Shown here piece after piece: positions 37,655 through 48,017 of a DNA stretch of 64,000 nucleotides. The translations under genes and the position numbers were made by a program. Each line of letters begins with the position of its first letter. Positions within the stretch are counted from its first letter, which is position 1. This DNA is from Cherax quadricarinatus. Its lineage: Eukaryota > Arthropoda > Malacostraca > Decapoda > Parastacidae. The DNA lies in contig NC_091301.1 of assembly GCF_038502225.1 (NCBI RefSeq), positions 22,935,508-22,999,507 of the forward strand, given 5' to 3'. The notes beneath the pieces are model-generated. The model had not been told where the DNA came from, did not search any database, and was given only the letters and a program-made list of their open reading frames with translations.

Positions 37655-37962
37655 TCCTATTGGGATGAAGTTATTACAAGTTATAACACCATAAGTGTCC
37701 GGGGCCCAAGACTGTTCAACAGCTTCCCATCAAGCATTAGGGGAATTGCCAATAAACCCCTGGCTGCCTTCAAGAGAGAGCTGGACAGATACCTAAAGTC
37801 AGTGCCGGATCAGCCGGGCTGTGGCTCTTACGTTGGACTGCGTGCGGCCAGCAGTAACAGCCTAGTTGATCAGGCCCTGATCCATCGGGAGGCCTGGTCA
37901 TGGACCGGGCCGCGGGGGCGCTGATCCCCGGAATAACCTCCAGGTAACCTCCAGGTAACCAG
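37655..37962 (+). pseudogene. Jockey/L2-like LINE C-terminal end (family 3), nested insertion
   Basis: The plus strand encodes VRGPRLFNSLPSSIRGIANK, then [32 protein letters not shown] and [15 protein letters not shown], the typical C-terminus of jockey/L2-type LINE proteins. The 3' UTR has GGGCCGCGGGGGCGCTG and ends in CTCCAGGTAACCTCCAGGTAAC. It lies inside the minus-strand RLE LINE, splitting its last coding part. Confidence 0.85.
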
Positions 37963-38119
37963 GGGTGAAGTCTTCATATTTGCGTGTCTCCTGGGTCTCC
38001 CTGTGGCTGGCAGCTCCACCCCCTTCAGCTTCGGAGTATGGCAAGTAGGTGTCTGCCAATGTGGCGGCACAGGTGTAGTCCCAGGCAATCTGCTTACCAG
38101 GGTAGCATAGTGGCTCCAT
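37963..38119 (-). pseudogene. RLE-type LINE, nuclease region after a frameshift
   Basis: Minus-strand reading YPGKQIAWDYTCAATLADTY, SEAEGGGAASHRETQETRKY, EDFTP. It directly continues the RPDGATMLPW end of the main frame, shifted by one base near 38100. The Asp in AWDYT is the expected second acid of a PD-(x)n-D nuclease. Confidence 0.65.
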
Positions 38120-39452
38120 CAGGACGCTTTTGACTTCCGTCAGACCTCTGCACTTGGGGTTCCCGTTGAGCTGGGCAATGGGCTGTGGCGAGGCTTGTCT
38201 TTATGATGTCATTGACCTCCTCATGTCTGGCATACTTCCCTCCTACTGTGTAACACAGGAGACCATGAAGTCCGAATTGATCAGCCGTCGCCCTGCCGCA
38301 AATACACCTATGTTCGGTGAGTATGGGGGCGGCTAGGCGAAGAGCAACACCAATCCGAATGGCCTTTGGGTCGAGTCGAGCGCCCAGGAAGGAATTGGGA
38401 ACAGCTAAAAGGAAATATCCTGAGTGTGGTGCCTTCACCGCCAGGAGACGAGCTTTGTCTTTTCCTGTAGCGTTGGTGATCATTGTGTTGGCGATTTTTT
38501 CCATGATCGGTTTGTCCCAACGGGACTGTTTGTGCTCTTTGGGAGGAGCTGGTCTACTGGAGGAGTCTGCAAGGGTGTCCCACCGAATCACTGCTTCGGT
38601 AAACCTGGGGTCTTGAGCTCCTACCACGTCTCTTAAGCGTTCGGGGACAATCTTCTTACCTAATCCACTGGAAGCCAAACACGAAGACAGAAAAGCAGGT
38701 AAAGCAACATGCGTTGCTTTGCGCACCCCTATACCTCCCAGTCGCACTGGGAGGGTTGCCTGATCCCATTGCTGATCCTCTAGTGACAGGTTCAGTGCCT
38801 TCTTAAGGGTTGATCTCAGGTGAGCGTCATATTCGTCGAGTGTTGGGTTGTCAAAAGAGGGTGCACACCTCAGGAAGTAAGTGAGTCTTGGCATAGTAAG
38901 ACACCTTGTGAGGAGATACAGAGCATCATGGGCATCAAGATCGCTTATTCTCTCCTCCATTCTCATCAGGTCATTCAATTTGTCCTTGAGGACAGTGTCG
39001 ATGGCCTGGTGATCCAGCGGTGCTCCCAAGAGGGTACTGTTGGACGGAGTAGTAGTAGAGACTTCTGGGAGGATTTTTCGCACGGCATTGATTATTCCCT
39101 GGTTCGCCGTGATGATTTCACACTTGGAAGGATTGAGGATGAGTCCCAAGTCTTCTCCATGTGTTTTCACCAGTTGTAGGTCCTCTAACAGGGACTCTTC
39201 AGTACTTGCCAGAGTGCCATCATCCAGGTACCAGATGTTGAGCTCGCTGCATAGGCTGGACGTTAGTTCTCTTACTGCCAAGCAGAAAAGAAGTGGAGCG
39301 AGTGGGTCACCCTGCTGAACACCCTCTGATGAGAGACTTTTATGTTCTCCAAACAAAAGAATTGAGGGTTTACTGTAGCCAGCTGAAATGAAGGGAAAAA
39401 GACTGGGGAACTGATCCCGAACAGCTGGCAAGACTACATCTCTCTTCACCAT
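38094..39452 (-). pseudogene. RT core and zinc/nuclease C-terminus of the RLE-type LINE
   Basis: A 452-codon frame on the minus strand. Residues 43-53 read EGVQQGDPLAP (RT motif B) and 75-80 YLDDGT (motif C, catalytic Asp pair kept). A long thumb follows with TRCLTMPRLTYFLRC and LPVRLGGIGVR. Near the end, C383-x-C385, H396 and C400 (CICG..GLHGLLC) form a CCHC-like zinc site, then GGKYARHEEVNDII and RPDGATMLPW (about 443-452). A CCHC followed by R-PD...D is the layout of the restriction-like endonuclease of R2-type LINEs. The first Met is internal: motif A (VKLDFRNAFNM) lies just upstream in the same frame, after a frameshift near 39525. Confidence 0.75.
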
Positions 39453-39481
39453 ATTGAAGGCATTTCTAAAATCAAGTTTGA

Positions 39482-39691
39482 CTACGGCCTTGTCTTCTGG
39501 TAGGTCCCTGATGTAGGCCCTGCCGCACGAGCTGCGGCTTCACTGCCTTGAGAGACTCCAAAGCCCAGTTGGTGTGGCTGGAGTAAACTGGTAGCTTCTA
39601 GGCGAATGTTTCTCACTGCTGCTTTGGCAACGAGACGGCGAAGTGTGTTACCAACAGCAATGGGTCTGATTCCCCCATCCTTCTTCTTCAA
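39482..39691 (-). pseudogene. RT N-terminal motifs of the RLE-type LINE
   Basis: The minus strand encodes [20 protein letters not shown] (RT motif 1/2 region) and QPHQLGFGVSQGSEAAARAA (the Gly-rich box before motif A). A one-base shift near 39525 separates it from AYIRDLPEDKAVVKLDFRNA, which joins the 38094-39452 frame. The 5' end is cut at (TA)n. Confidence 0.75.
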
Positions 39692-39692
39692 A

Positions 39693-39878
<186 letters not shown>

Positions 39879-39879
39879 T

Positions 39880-41076
39880 AGCAACATTTATAGGCAGGCT
39901 CCCTGGCCAAGCCTTGGGTCACTTGACCCCGGTTTGAACCGACGCAGCTGGGCTACATGTAGCCCGCTGCCTCAGACTCGATTAGGTATAGCAGGTGGGC
40001 AGACGTGACAGGCTGGACTCTTTCACGCTTACCTTATACAATGTTTCTATAACAGTCTACAGATGTTTCCTTGCTACCATCGCTCCTCTAAACAACCCCA
40101 TAACAGAAAAGCAGGTTATTAAGGGATGAAGAGGTTCACTTGTAATCTCCCTCCCCTGTGTAATAAGTGTCGGGCTACCAAGGGGTGGCGAGTAGGTTCA
40201 TTTCCCCTGGGGTAAGACGGAGTGGTTATTGCTCTACCAGGAGCGGGGGTTGAGAGAAAGCAACATTCATCCCTCCCCTCTCCCTCGTATGACAATCAAA
40301 ACTCCAGCAAAAAAAAAAAAAAAAAAAGCTTTGCTCCAGCGTGGGCCTCACCCCCGTAAACTCCTCTCCCCTACCCCTTCCACTTAGGTCCCGGACCTGG
40401 GCAGCGCGAGAAGCAGCGAGCCTGACTACCACCTCTGGTCTGCAGACATTTGTCGAAGGCGAAGAGAGGGAAAAGAACCTGGGTTTATTTAAGAGTAGGC
40501 TATGATTTTTCAAATATTAAAAAAAAAAAAGATTCATTGGGAGAAGAAAGACAGGGATATACGTCCCTCAGTAGTTTACAATTAGACGCGCAAAGGTAAT
40601 ATACCAAGTATACCTCCCACCGGTTTACGTGAAGACGTACTGGTGAAGGAGGCCGGGAAGATACTAGTCACCTTTAACAATATGTACTATCAGAATGAAT
40701 AAGCGACGATACTAGTGAATAATAAAATATTTTCAGCGTTTGACACACATAAATTATTTTTTTTCTTTTAGCTGAGATGACGAGTGATTATTTCAGCTTA
40801 CACTTGGTATTATTAGCCTATCTTAACGGTATTACTCGAGTCAAGGATAATTCATAACAAAATTGATTCATAGGTATTTGAACGTTTATAAATTATTAAA
40901 TCTTGATCAGCTTAAAATGGAAATGATATTTATATTATACAGGAAAATACAACTGTCTGTAGATATATTAAACTAGTGGTAGTATAAATGTTAGTAGATG
41001 CAGAAGACTAGCAATAGTGTAAATGTCAGTGGAGGCAATAAATAGCATAAATGAGAATTATTGAAGAGTAAATTGG
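39880..41076. other. No gene recognised
   Basis: Unique-looking DNA with two short A-runs (40309-40327 and 40520-40530). No recognisable domain on either strand. Confidence 0.5.
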
Positions 41077-41077
41077 C

Positions 41078-41232
41078 ACAATACCGTGACTGGAACAATG
41101 CACAGTTAACCGCACATAGGAGACCGAAATTTATGAGGACGTTTCGGTCCAAGTTGAACCATTAACTGCTCCCAGTCGGACCAAAACGTCATCATAAGTT
41201 TGTCTCCTCTATGCGGGTTACTTGTGTAATGA
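41078..41232. mobile_element. Penelope-type terminal foldback
   Basis: GGCACAATACCGTGACTGG (same start as 14921), then AACCGCACATAGGAGAC mirrored by GTCTCCTCTATGCGGGTT, so the unit is an inverted pair. The inner arms carry GGACGTTTCGGTCC (minus) and CAGTCGGACCAAAACG (plus), versions of the stem-plus-GAAACG motif. One arm has lost the GAAA box. Confidence 0.55.
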
Positions 41233-41394
41233 ACATTATTTATTATAATACAATCAAACGTTAATTTGGCACGAACTCACAGTGAGAAAAAACTCATACT
41301 GAGAAAATTACTTTATTTTTCGACTCAACACAGAGACCCTCTTTAACAGACCGAATGGCCAAGTTTTTTTTTTTTTTTTACTGTATGTTTATCT

Positions 41395-41535
41395 TATGTC
41401 GCTTCCGAAGGTCATCGCCCCCGTGACCCAGTCCCAGACCAGACCACCTGGTTGTTGGCCTAATCAATTAGGCTCTTTGTGCTTGCCGCACGCCAACCAA
41501 CATATACACCACAGTTCGACTAATCTGGAACTGAT
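41395..41535 (-). mobile_element. Jockey/L2-like LINE 3'-end fragment (family 3), old
   Basis: GGTCATCGCCCCCGTGACCC and CAGACCAGACCACCTGG match the minus-strand end of family 3 with many changes. Confidence 0.5.
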
Positions 41536-41740
41536 GTGAGGAACTTGCCCACGAGACAGTCGGGGGTTTGTTGGTAATTTCCCTTGTGCACGAAGGGAAA
41601 ATCTTGAAAAGTCGATGACCTCTGACATTCATCATTCTCTTATTGTACTCATCGCTCCCTCTTTATAATAATATTCCCATCTTCACTGACACCCTAAAAA
41701 ACTTAATAATTAACAACCACATATAAAAACATCACCTAAT

Positions 41741-42271
41741 ACCGAGGCCTGGTCACGGACCGAAAACCCCTCCAGGTAATACTTGCTGGAGATTTCAACA
41801 TAAACCTTATACAAGCTGACGACCCACAAGGAGCTGACTTGGTTTTTATCTGAGATACTTTGAACCGTCTGCCAAGTCTCTTGCTTACATTCAGAGTGAT
41901 TTTGGTGTGCAGGTTTGAGACATCTCCATGATTTTTCAGCTGTAAATTATTATGCATTTTCCTGCCTACGCTTCAGTGGCGCAATTCAAAGGATTTTATG
42001 CGTTCCCAGTACTTCGTATGTTTGAGACTAAAAGGGTAGTGAAGGTCCTCTGCAGATTTTCCAGCTCAGCAATCTTTCCTGCCTTGAAGGGCTCTGTAAG
42101 TATACAGTAGTGTTCTAACCTAGAAAGAACAAGAGACTTGAAGAGTATCATCACTGGCTTAGTATTTCTTGTTTCAACGTTCTAGTCATCCAGCCTATAA
42201 TTTTCCTTGCGGTAGCGATAGCAGGATTGCTGCGATTCTTGAATGTGAAATCATCTGACATTATCGGTCCC
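41741..42271 (-). pseudogene. Jockey/L2-like LINE, C-terminal RT region (family 3)
   Basis: The minus strand, starting at the Penelope-type insertion, encodes MRDLGPIMSDDFTFK, ARKIIGWMTRTLKQEI and, after stops, a stretch equal to LQSPSRQERLLSWKICRGPS (frameshifted). These match the region after the RT palm of jockey/L2 LINEs. The 3' part ends in TCCGTGACCAGGCCTCGG text. Multiple stops; dead. Confidence 0.65.
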
Positions 42272-42284
42272 AGGTCTCTCATTG
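42271..42284 (+). repeat. Target-site duplication, left copy (palindromic element)
   Basis: CAGGTCTCTCATTG, identical to 42719-42732. Confidence 0.9.
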
Positions 42285-42718
42285 GTAGGTAAGACACATA
42301 GGCAACAGTTAGGCAACTTTATTCAGAAACGTTTCGCCTACACAGTAGGCTTCTTCAGTCGAATACAGAAAGTAGGCAGGAACAGTAGAGATGTGAAGAG
42401 GATGTAATCAGTCCATCACCCTTGAAGTCGTAGAATTTGAGGTTCAGTCCCTCGGCCTTGAGAAGTTCAGTTCCATAGATAGTTCCTGACTATGGAACTG
42501 AACTTCTCAAGGCCGAGGGACTGACAACCTCAAATTCTACGACTTCAAGGGTGATGGACTGATTACATCGTCTTCACATCTCTACTGTTCCTGCCTACTT
42601 TCTGTATTCGACTGAAGAAGCCTACTGTGTAGGCGAAACGTTTCGGAATAACGTTGCCTAACTGTTGCCTATGTGTCTTACCTGCCAACCTGTCGGTATT
42701 GTATACCATTTTGATGTT
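42285..42718. mobile_element. 434-bp palindromic Penelope-type element
   Basis: Arms 42285-42478 and 42490-42686 are near-perfect reverse complements around an 11-bp centre. Each arm carries GAAGAAGCCTACTGTGTAGG followed by CGAAACG (hammerhead-like stem and GAAA box). Only the right end continues with AACCTGTCGGTATTG..TATACCA, the tail also present in the Penelope dimer at 19279-19312. It contains no coding sequence. A perfect 14-bp duplication flanks it, inside a family 3 LINE fragment. I interpret it as a non-autonomous inverted terminal-repeat pair mobilised by Penelope machinery. Confidence 0.85.
42611..42650 (+). ncRNA. Hammerhead-like motif in the palindromic element
   Basis: CTGAAGAAGCCTAC-TGT-GTAGGC then GAAACGTTTCGG: CTGAAGA box, 6-bp stem (GCCTAC/GTAGGC), GAAA box, short stem III possible (CGTT/AACG). 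One extra A sits between the box and the stem compared with the consensus. Mirrored in the left arm near 42325-42362. Confidence 0.45.
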
Positions 42719-42732
42719 CAGGTCTCTCATTG
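42719..42732 (+). repeat. Target-site duplication, right copy (palindromic element)
   Basis: CAGGTCTCTCATTG, identical to 42271-42284. Confidence 0.9.
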
Positions 42733-42783
42733 AACGTCGTGTGGTTGTCCGAAACCCACTAGAAGACTTGACTTATATGGTTT

Positions 42784-42905
42784 GCGTGCGGCCAGCAGTA
42801 ACAGCCTGGTTGATCAGGCCGTCATCCACCACGAGGCCTGGTCACAGACCGGGCCGCGGGGGCGTTGACCCCCGAAACCCTCTCCAGGTATATTCCAGGT
42901 ATATC
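42784..42905 (+). mobile_element. Jockey/L2-like LINE 3'-end fragment (family 3)
   Basis: GCGTGCGGCCAGCAGTAACA, GGGCCGCGGGGGCGTTGACC, ending in CTCCAGGTATATTCCAGGTA. It contains only the last about 120 bases. Confidence 0.85.
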
Positions 42906-43184
42906 CGCTTGAAGATTTGTTTGTTAGATACGTATTTTAATAACATCTTTATGAAAACAGTAATGAGACTACAGGTTACATATGAGGCAAAAGAAATGAA
43001 CGTCAACGTTAGTAATTGCAATAAGAATTAATAGAAATTGTAAATTTGTGTGTCCTTCACCTTGAACAAGGCATGGAAGCAGCATTGATAACACTAGTAT
43101 CAGAATTTCCTGTCGGTGAAATTATCAGAGATCAGCCTTTCATCTCACAACTTTAAGTCCTTGGGTAAATTTTCCCGAGTTCAC

Positions 43185-43295
43185 GAGACGTATAGGAAAA
43201 TCTCTCTACATCTGTTGCCCTTGTTCACCTAGTCGTAAATAGGTACCTGGGTGTTAGGCGACTGTTGTGGGCCGCATCCTGGAGACTAGGATTTT
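43185..43295 (+). mobile_element. tRNA-SINE body fragment
   Basis: TTCACCTAG..AAATAGGTACCTGG, GTGTTAGGCGACTG and GGGCCGCATCCTGG match the SINE at 33131-33430 (positions about 33235-33300). Head and tail are unrecognisable. Confidence 0.7.
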
Positions 43296-43559
43296 AAATA
43301 AGTTGAGGTAGAATAACAGTTCTTAGGCTGCTAAACAAATATTTATATCGTACATTGCAACAATACTGGATATGAATCGTTACAGCTGAACGAATTCGTA
43401 AGTTGCCTTTACGGCTGGTGGTTATTAATAACAGCTGAGTGATGTTTAATAATACTTATGGGTAGAATGTGAGTTGCGTCCTCTAGGGTTCATTATCTTG
43501 GAGCGGCCAGCAGCAGCTCCACGGTATAACTAATTCTGCTGTCAGTCTGTTGGCTAACT

Positions 43560-43860
43560 CCCTGCCTATCCTGTCGTGCCTGTCTTTCACTGCTCCCTCC
43601 CCTTCCTTCCACCTTCTCTCATCCACATCTTTTTTTTCTGTTTTCCTTCCTTCCTTCCTTACCCTCCATCCCCTTTCTTCCCTCTTCTATACTCTGCCGC
43701 TTCCCTTCAACACATACCTTCCCCAACAATTTCCATACACTAACCCCAACAACCCACCTCTTCCCTTCCTTCCTCCCTCCCTCCCTCCCTCCCTTCCTCC
43801 TTCCCTCCCTTCCATCCTTCGTCCCTCCTTCCCTCCCTCCCTTCCTCCCTCCATCCTCAT
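43560..43860. repeat. Polypyrimidine tract (CTTCC/CTCCC)
   Basis: TCCTTCCTTCCCTCC-type text, purest at 43755-43855. Its polypurine complement can form triplexes. Pro/Ser/Leu frames are compositional. Confidence 0.9.
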
Positions 43861-44775
43861 GGATTCTCCGGGCCTGGGTTACTTGATGTATATTTGCTGT
43901 GTTGTCCTGATGTGAGGTCTTGTGTCACCATGAGTATAGTCTCAAGTTTGAACCTTCCTTTTACGATAAATTCTCAAATTACAACAAGTTTCTCAAATCC
44001 GTTTTCCATAGATTTTCCAATCCTTCCCGAGGAAACTTTTCTGGTTATATTTAATGGGGAATTAGTCAGCTGATTTCTGCATTGTACCATTAGCATCATT
44101 TTGAGAAAGGTATTTATATATGAAGGTCATTTTGATAATTAATTAAGAAACATTAGTTGCGTTAATGAAGAGGGCAAGTGAAGGAGGCGAGACCTCTCAC
44201 CCGGTCAGTCATGTGTTTATCTACCCTGACCTCACCTCCCGCCCACCTGACCTCTCGTCTCGTCTTACCTCACCCTCCATCTCTCCTCATTCCTCTTCCC
44301 CCCCCCCCAACTCCCTCACGCAATCCTTCTCAACCCATCATTTCATCCCGCTCTTACACTCTACACAGCCGCATCTCATTACTCCTCATTACCTCGCCTC
44401 ATTTCCCATTCCTCATTCATTTCTTACTGCTTGTTCGCCTCACCTCTACTTCCTATCCTACCTCACTTTCGCTTTTCCTAGTCCCATTTAGCCCGTGTTT
44501 TACTATTTATATTCCAACAATAGCCAATGATCACACAACAGAATATTATATATAACTCCAAATAATAACAATGAACAGTAAATTTCTACACATTTATTAT
44601 ATAGATTTAAAAATTTTCCCCTACAGAAACATGCTTAGGCTGCACATTTCTGCAACTGCAAACCTTGGGTCAATCTGCACGCAGAAATCACTCTCTAGGA
44701 AAGCAAAAGACTTGGCAGGCGATGTAACATACCCTTAGGGTATGTTACGTCACTGGTACACTAAGAGAAAACACA
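43861..44775. other. No gene recognised; second pyrimidine-rich block
   Basis: Bases 44215-44500 are C/T-rich with open Ser/Pro/Leu frames that follow from composition. Nothing else is recognised. Confidence 0.5.
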
Positions 44776-44777
44776 AC

Positions 44778-45045
44778 AAGTGTCCGGAGCCCAAGACTGT
44801 TCAACAGCCTCCCTCCAGCCATAAGGGGCATTACCAATAGACCCCTTGTTGTCTTCAAGAGTGACCTTGACAGATACCTATAGTCAGCGCCAGATCAGCC
44901 AGGCTGTGGTTCGTACGTTGGACTACGTTAGGCCAGCAGTAACAGCTTCGTTGATCAGGCCCTGATCCACCGGGAGACCTGGTCGTGGCCGCGGGGGCGT
45001 TGATCCCCGGAATGCCCTCCAGATAGACTGCAGGTAGGTAGATCT
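44778..45045 (+). pseudogene. Jockey/L2-like LINE C-terminal end (family 3)
   Basis: Plus strand: GTCCGGAGCCCAAGACTGTT (S-G-A-Q-D-C in this frame; V-R-S-P-R-L-F-N in the LINE frame), a decayed FK..LDRYL region, GGCTGTGGTTCGTACGTTGG, GATCAGGCCCTGATCCACC and a CCCTCCAGATAGACTGCAGG tail. Confidence 0.8.
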
Positions 45046-45072
45046 GTACTAGTTGAATGACTCTTAAAACCA

Positions 45073-45290
<218 letters not shown>

Positions 45291-45394
45291 AGTTTACATT
45301 ATCCTGTTTTTATTGATATTAAAGCATCCTTGACAGGTTGTGTACTAATTACCTTTGGGATTAATGACCCTCGTGAAGTTAATAGGCTTTAATT

Positions 45395-45715
45395 TAAGCC
45401 CACTTGTACTTTGCCAACATCGCCACTTGTACTCTACTCTGCTAGCCTCGCCACTTGTACTCTGCCAGCCTCGTCACTTGTACTCTGCCAGTCTCGCCAA
45501 GTTTACTCTGCCAGCCTCGCCATGAGTATTCTGCCAGCCTCGACACGTGTACTCTGCCAACTTCGCCACTTGTACTCCGCTAGCCTCGCCACTTGTCCTT
45601 CCCTAGCCTCGCCACTTGTACTCTGCCAACTCGCTACGTGTACTCTGCTAGTCTCGCCACGTGTACTCAGCCAGCCTCGCCACATGTACTCTGCCAGCCT
45701 CCCCACTTGTACCTA
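45395..45715. repeat. 23-bp satellite, segment 1
   Basis: The unit GCCACTTGTACTCTGCCAGC plus CTC diverges among copies. It is the same unit family as segments 2 and 3, with CACTTG/CACGTG where later units have CCATCTG. Confidence 0.9.
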
Positions 45716-46565
45716 CCTGGTGGGTGTTCCGGGGGTCATTGGTCATTGCCCCCGCGACCCAGTTTACGACCAGGCCTCGCGGTGGATTAGGGCCTGATCA
45801 ACCAGGCTGTTACTGCCGGCGGCACGCAATCCAACATACGAACCACAGCCCAACTGGTCAGGTACTGTCTTTCAGTATCTGTCCAGCTCCCTCTTGAAGG
45901 CAGGCCTCCATCGGCAATCCCTTTTTTATATGCTGGGAGGCAGCTGAACAGTTTCGGGCCCCCGACGCTTATTGTGTTATCTCTTAGTTTACTCCTAGCA
46001 CCCCTACTTTTCGTAGGGGTCCTAGGGAGTGATTTATGTGTTTAGATTTGGGACTAGTCCCTCTAGGATCTTCCAGGTGTAAATTATGATTATCTTTCTC
46101 ACTTGCGCTCCAAGAAATACAGGTCAATGGACTACAAACGGCCGCAGTAACTGAGATGCTTACTGTACTTATACACAGTGGCGGCTCGTGCCGGGGTGCT
46201 GTAGAACTGCAGCACCTCCTATTTTCACTCGATATTATCGATAACATTCAATATAATGAGTCTTTTTTCTTTAATTATTTCTTTATATTTGTACATTATA
46301 TAATCAAAGAATTAAAGAAAATAAGGGGGTGCTGCAGTTCTGCAGCACCCCCGCACGAGCCGCCACTGCTTATAAATGTAGTATAATTCTCTGTATATTC
46401 GCCAGATCTTTAATTTCGCCTGCCTTCAAAGGGACAGTTACTTTCCAGCAGTATTCCAGCCTAGAGAGAATAAAATGACAGTGTTGTGATCTTCGAAAGT
46501 GAGATCCTGACATTATCACTCCTAAGTTCTTCACATTAGTTTTCTGCTTTAGTATGTACTTAGAA
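45716..46565 (-). pseudogene. Jockey/L2-like LINE C-terminal half (family 3) inside the 23-bp satellite
   Basis: Minus strand from 46565: NVKNLGVIMSG, FILSRLEYCWKVTVPLKAGE and IKDLANIQRII, then (after a MITE) ERKIIIIYTWKILEGLVPN-type coding near 46080, RRGPETVQLPPSI, FKRELDRY-like and [13 protein letters not shown] near 45830, and a 3' end with GGGCAATGACC near 45745. There are frameshifts and an internal deletion after VIMSG. It is the longest family 3 copy here and shows the protein order: post-palm, LERRRE..YTWKILEGLVP, RGPxLFN, SNSLVDQA. It interrupts the satellite between segments 1 and 2. Confidence 0.8.
46168..46376. mobile_element. hAT-like MITE with 8-bp target-site duplication
   Basis: The element is 46176-46368 (193 bp). 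It begins CAGTGGCGGCTCGTGCCGGG and ends with the inverted counterpart CCCGCACGAGCCGCCACTG; the roughly 43-bp arms have only a few mismatches. Flanks CTTATACA (46168-46175) and CTTATAAA (46369-46376) match in 7 of 8 positions. CAGNGG ends and an 8-bp duplication are hallmarks of hAT elements. The interior is AT-rich and non-coding. It is nested in a LINE that is nested in a satellite. Confidence 0.88.
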
Positions 46566-47756
46566 TTTGTTTTATACTCCGGTAGTATTGCCACTTGTAT
46601 TCTGCCAGGCTCGCTACTTGCCCTCTGCTAGACTCGCAAACCGTACTCTGCCGGCATTGCCATCTGTACTCTGCCAATCTCACCATCTGTAATCTTCCAG
46701 CCTAGTTATCTATACTCTGCCAGTTTCACCATCTGTGCTCTGTCAGCCTCACCATCTGTACTCTACCAGCCTCACCATCTGTACGCTGCCAGTCTCACCA
46801 TCTGTACTCTGCCAGTTTCAACATCTGTACTCTGCCAGTCTCACCATCTGTACTCTGCCAGTCGCGCCATCTGTACGCTACCAACCCCACCATCTGTACT
46901 CTACCAGCATCACCATCTGTACTCAACCAGCTTCACCATCTGTACTCTACAAGTCTCGCCATCTGTACTCTGCCAGGTTCACAATCTGTACTCTGCCAGC
47001 CTCACCAACTGTACTCCACAAGTCTCACCATCTGTACTCTGCCATCATCACCATCTGTACTCTACCAGTCTCACATTTGTACTCGGCCAGTCTCATCATC
47101 TATACTCAACCTTTCTCACCATCTGTACTCTGCCAGCATCACCATCTGTACTCTGCCAGCCTCACCATCTGTACTCTACCAGTCTCACCATCTGTACCCT
47201 GCCATCCTCACCATCTGTACTCTACCAGTCTCACAATCTGTACTCTGCCATTCTCATCATCTATATTCTGCCAGTCTCACCATCTGTACTCTGCCAGCAT
47301 CAACACCTGTACTCTGCATGCCTCACCATCTCTACTCTTCCAGCCTCGCCATCTGTACGCTCCCAGTCTCACCATCTGTACTCTGCCAGTCACGCTATCT
47401 GTACGCTACCAAACCCATCATCTGTACTCTACCAGCCTCACCATCTGTACTCTGCCAACCTCACCATGTGTACTCTGCCAATCTTAACATCTGTGCTCAA
47501 CCAGTCTCAGCATCTGTACTCTACCAGCCTCACAATCTCTACTCTACCAGCCTCATCATCTGTACTCTGCCAGCTTCAGCATCTGTACTCTGCCAGTCTC
47601 AACATCTGTACTCTACCACCCACACCATCTGTACTCTACCAGCCTCAACATCTGTACTCTTCCAGCCACACCATTTGTACTCCACCACCCTCACCATATG
47701 TCCTCTGCCAGTCTCACCATCTGTACTCTACCAGATTCACCATCTGTACTCTTCTA
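46566..47756. repeat. 23-bp satellite, segment 2 (diverged)
   Basis: CTCACCATCTGTACTCTGCC plus AGC/AGT, about 50 units with frequent substitutions. Confidence 0.95.
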
Positions 47757-48017
47757 GCGTCCGGGGCCCATGACTGTTCAACAGCCTCCCATCAAACATT
47801 AGGGGAATTGCCAATAAACCCCTGGCTGCCTTCAAGAGAGAGATGGACAGATACCTAAAGTCAGTTCCGGATCAGCCGGGCTGTGGCTCGTACGTTGGAC
47901 TGCGTGCGGCCAGCAGTAACAGCCTGGTTGATCAGGCCCTGATCCACCGGGAGGCCTGGTCATGGACCGGGACGCGGGGGCGTTGATCCCCGGAATAACC
48001 TCCAGGTATCCAGGTAT
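47757..48017 (+). pseudogene. Jockey/L2-like LINE C-terminal end (family 3) inside the satellite
   Basis: GTCCGGGGCCCATGACTGTT start, the FKREMDRYLKSVPDQPGCG region readable, GCGTGCGGCCAGCAGTAACA, GATCAGGCCCTGATCCACC, tail AACCTCCAGGTATCCAGGTA. Satellite sequence is continuous on both sides, and the copy is close to that at 37655-37962, so this is a recent insertion. Confidence 0.88.

Larger units (their letters stand above)
37440..39690 (-). mobile_element. LINE with RT and restriction-like endonuclease signature (interrupted)
   Basis: On the minus strand: RT start (39690-39480), RT core and C-terminal domain (39452-38094), a frameshifted extension (38119-37963), then after a 300-bp LINE insertion the last coding piece (about 37650-37455). 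The 5' side is cut by (TA)n at 39694. The reading order and nuclease signature suggest an R2-like, endonuclease-at-C-terminus LINE. Clade unknown. Confidence 0.7.
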
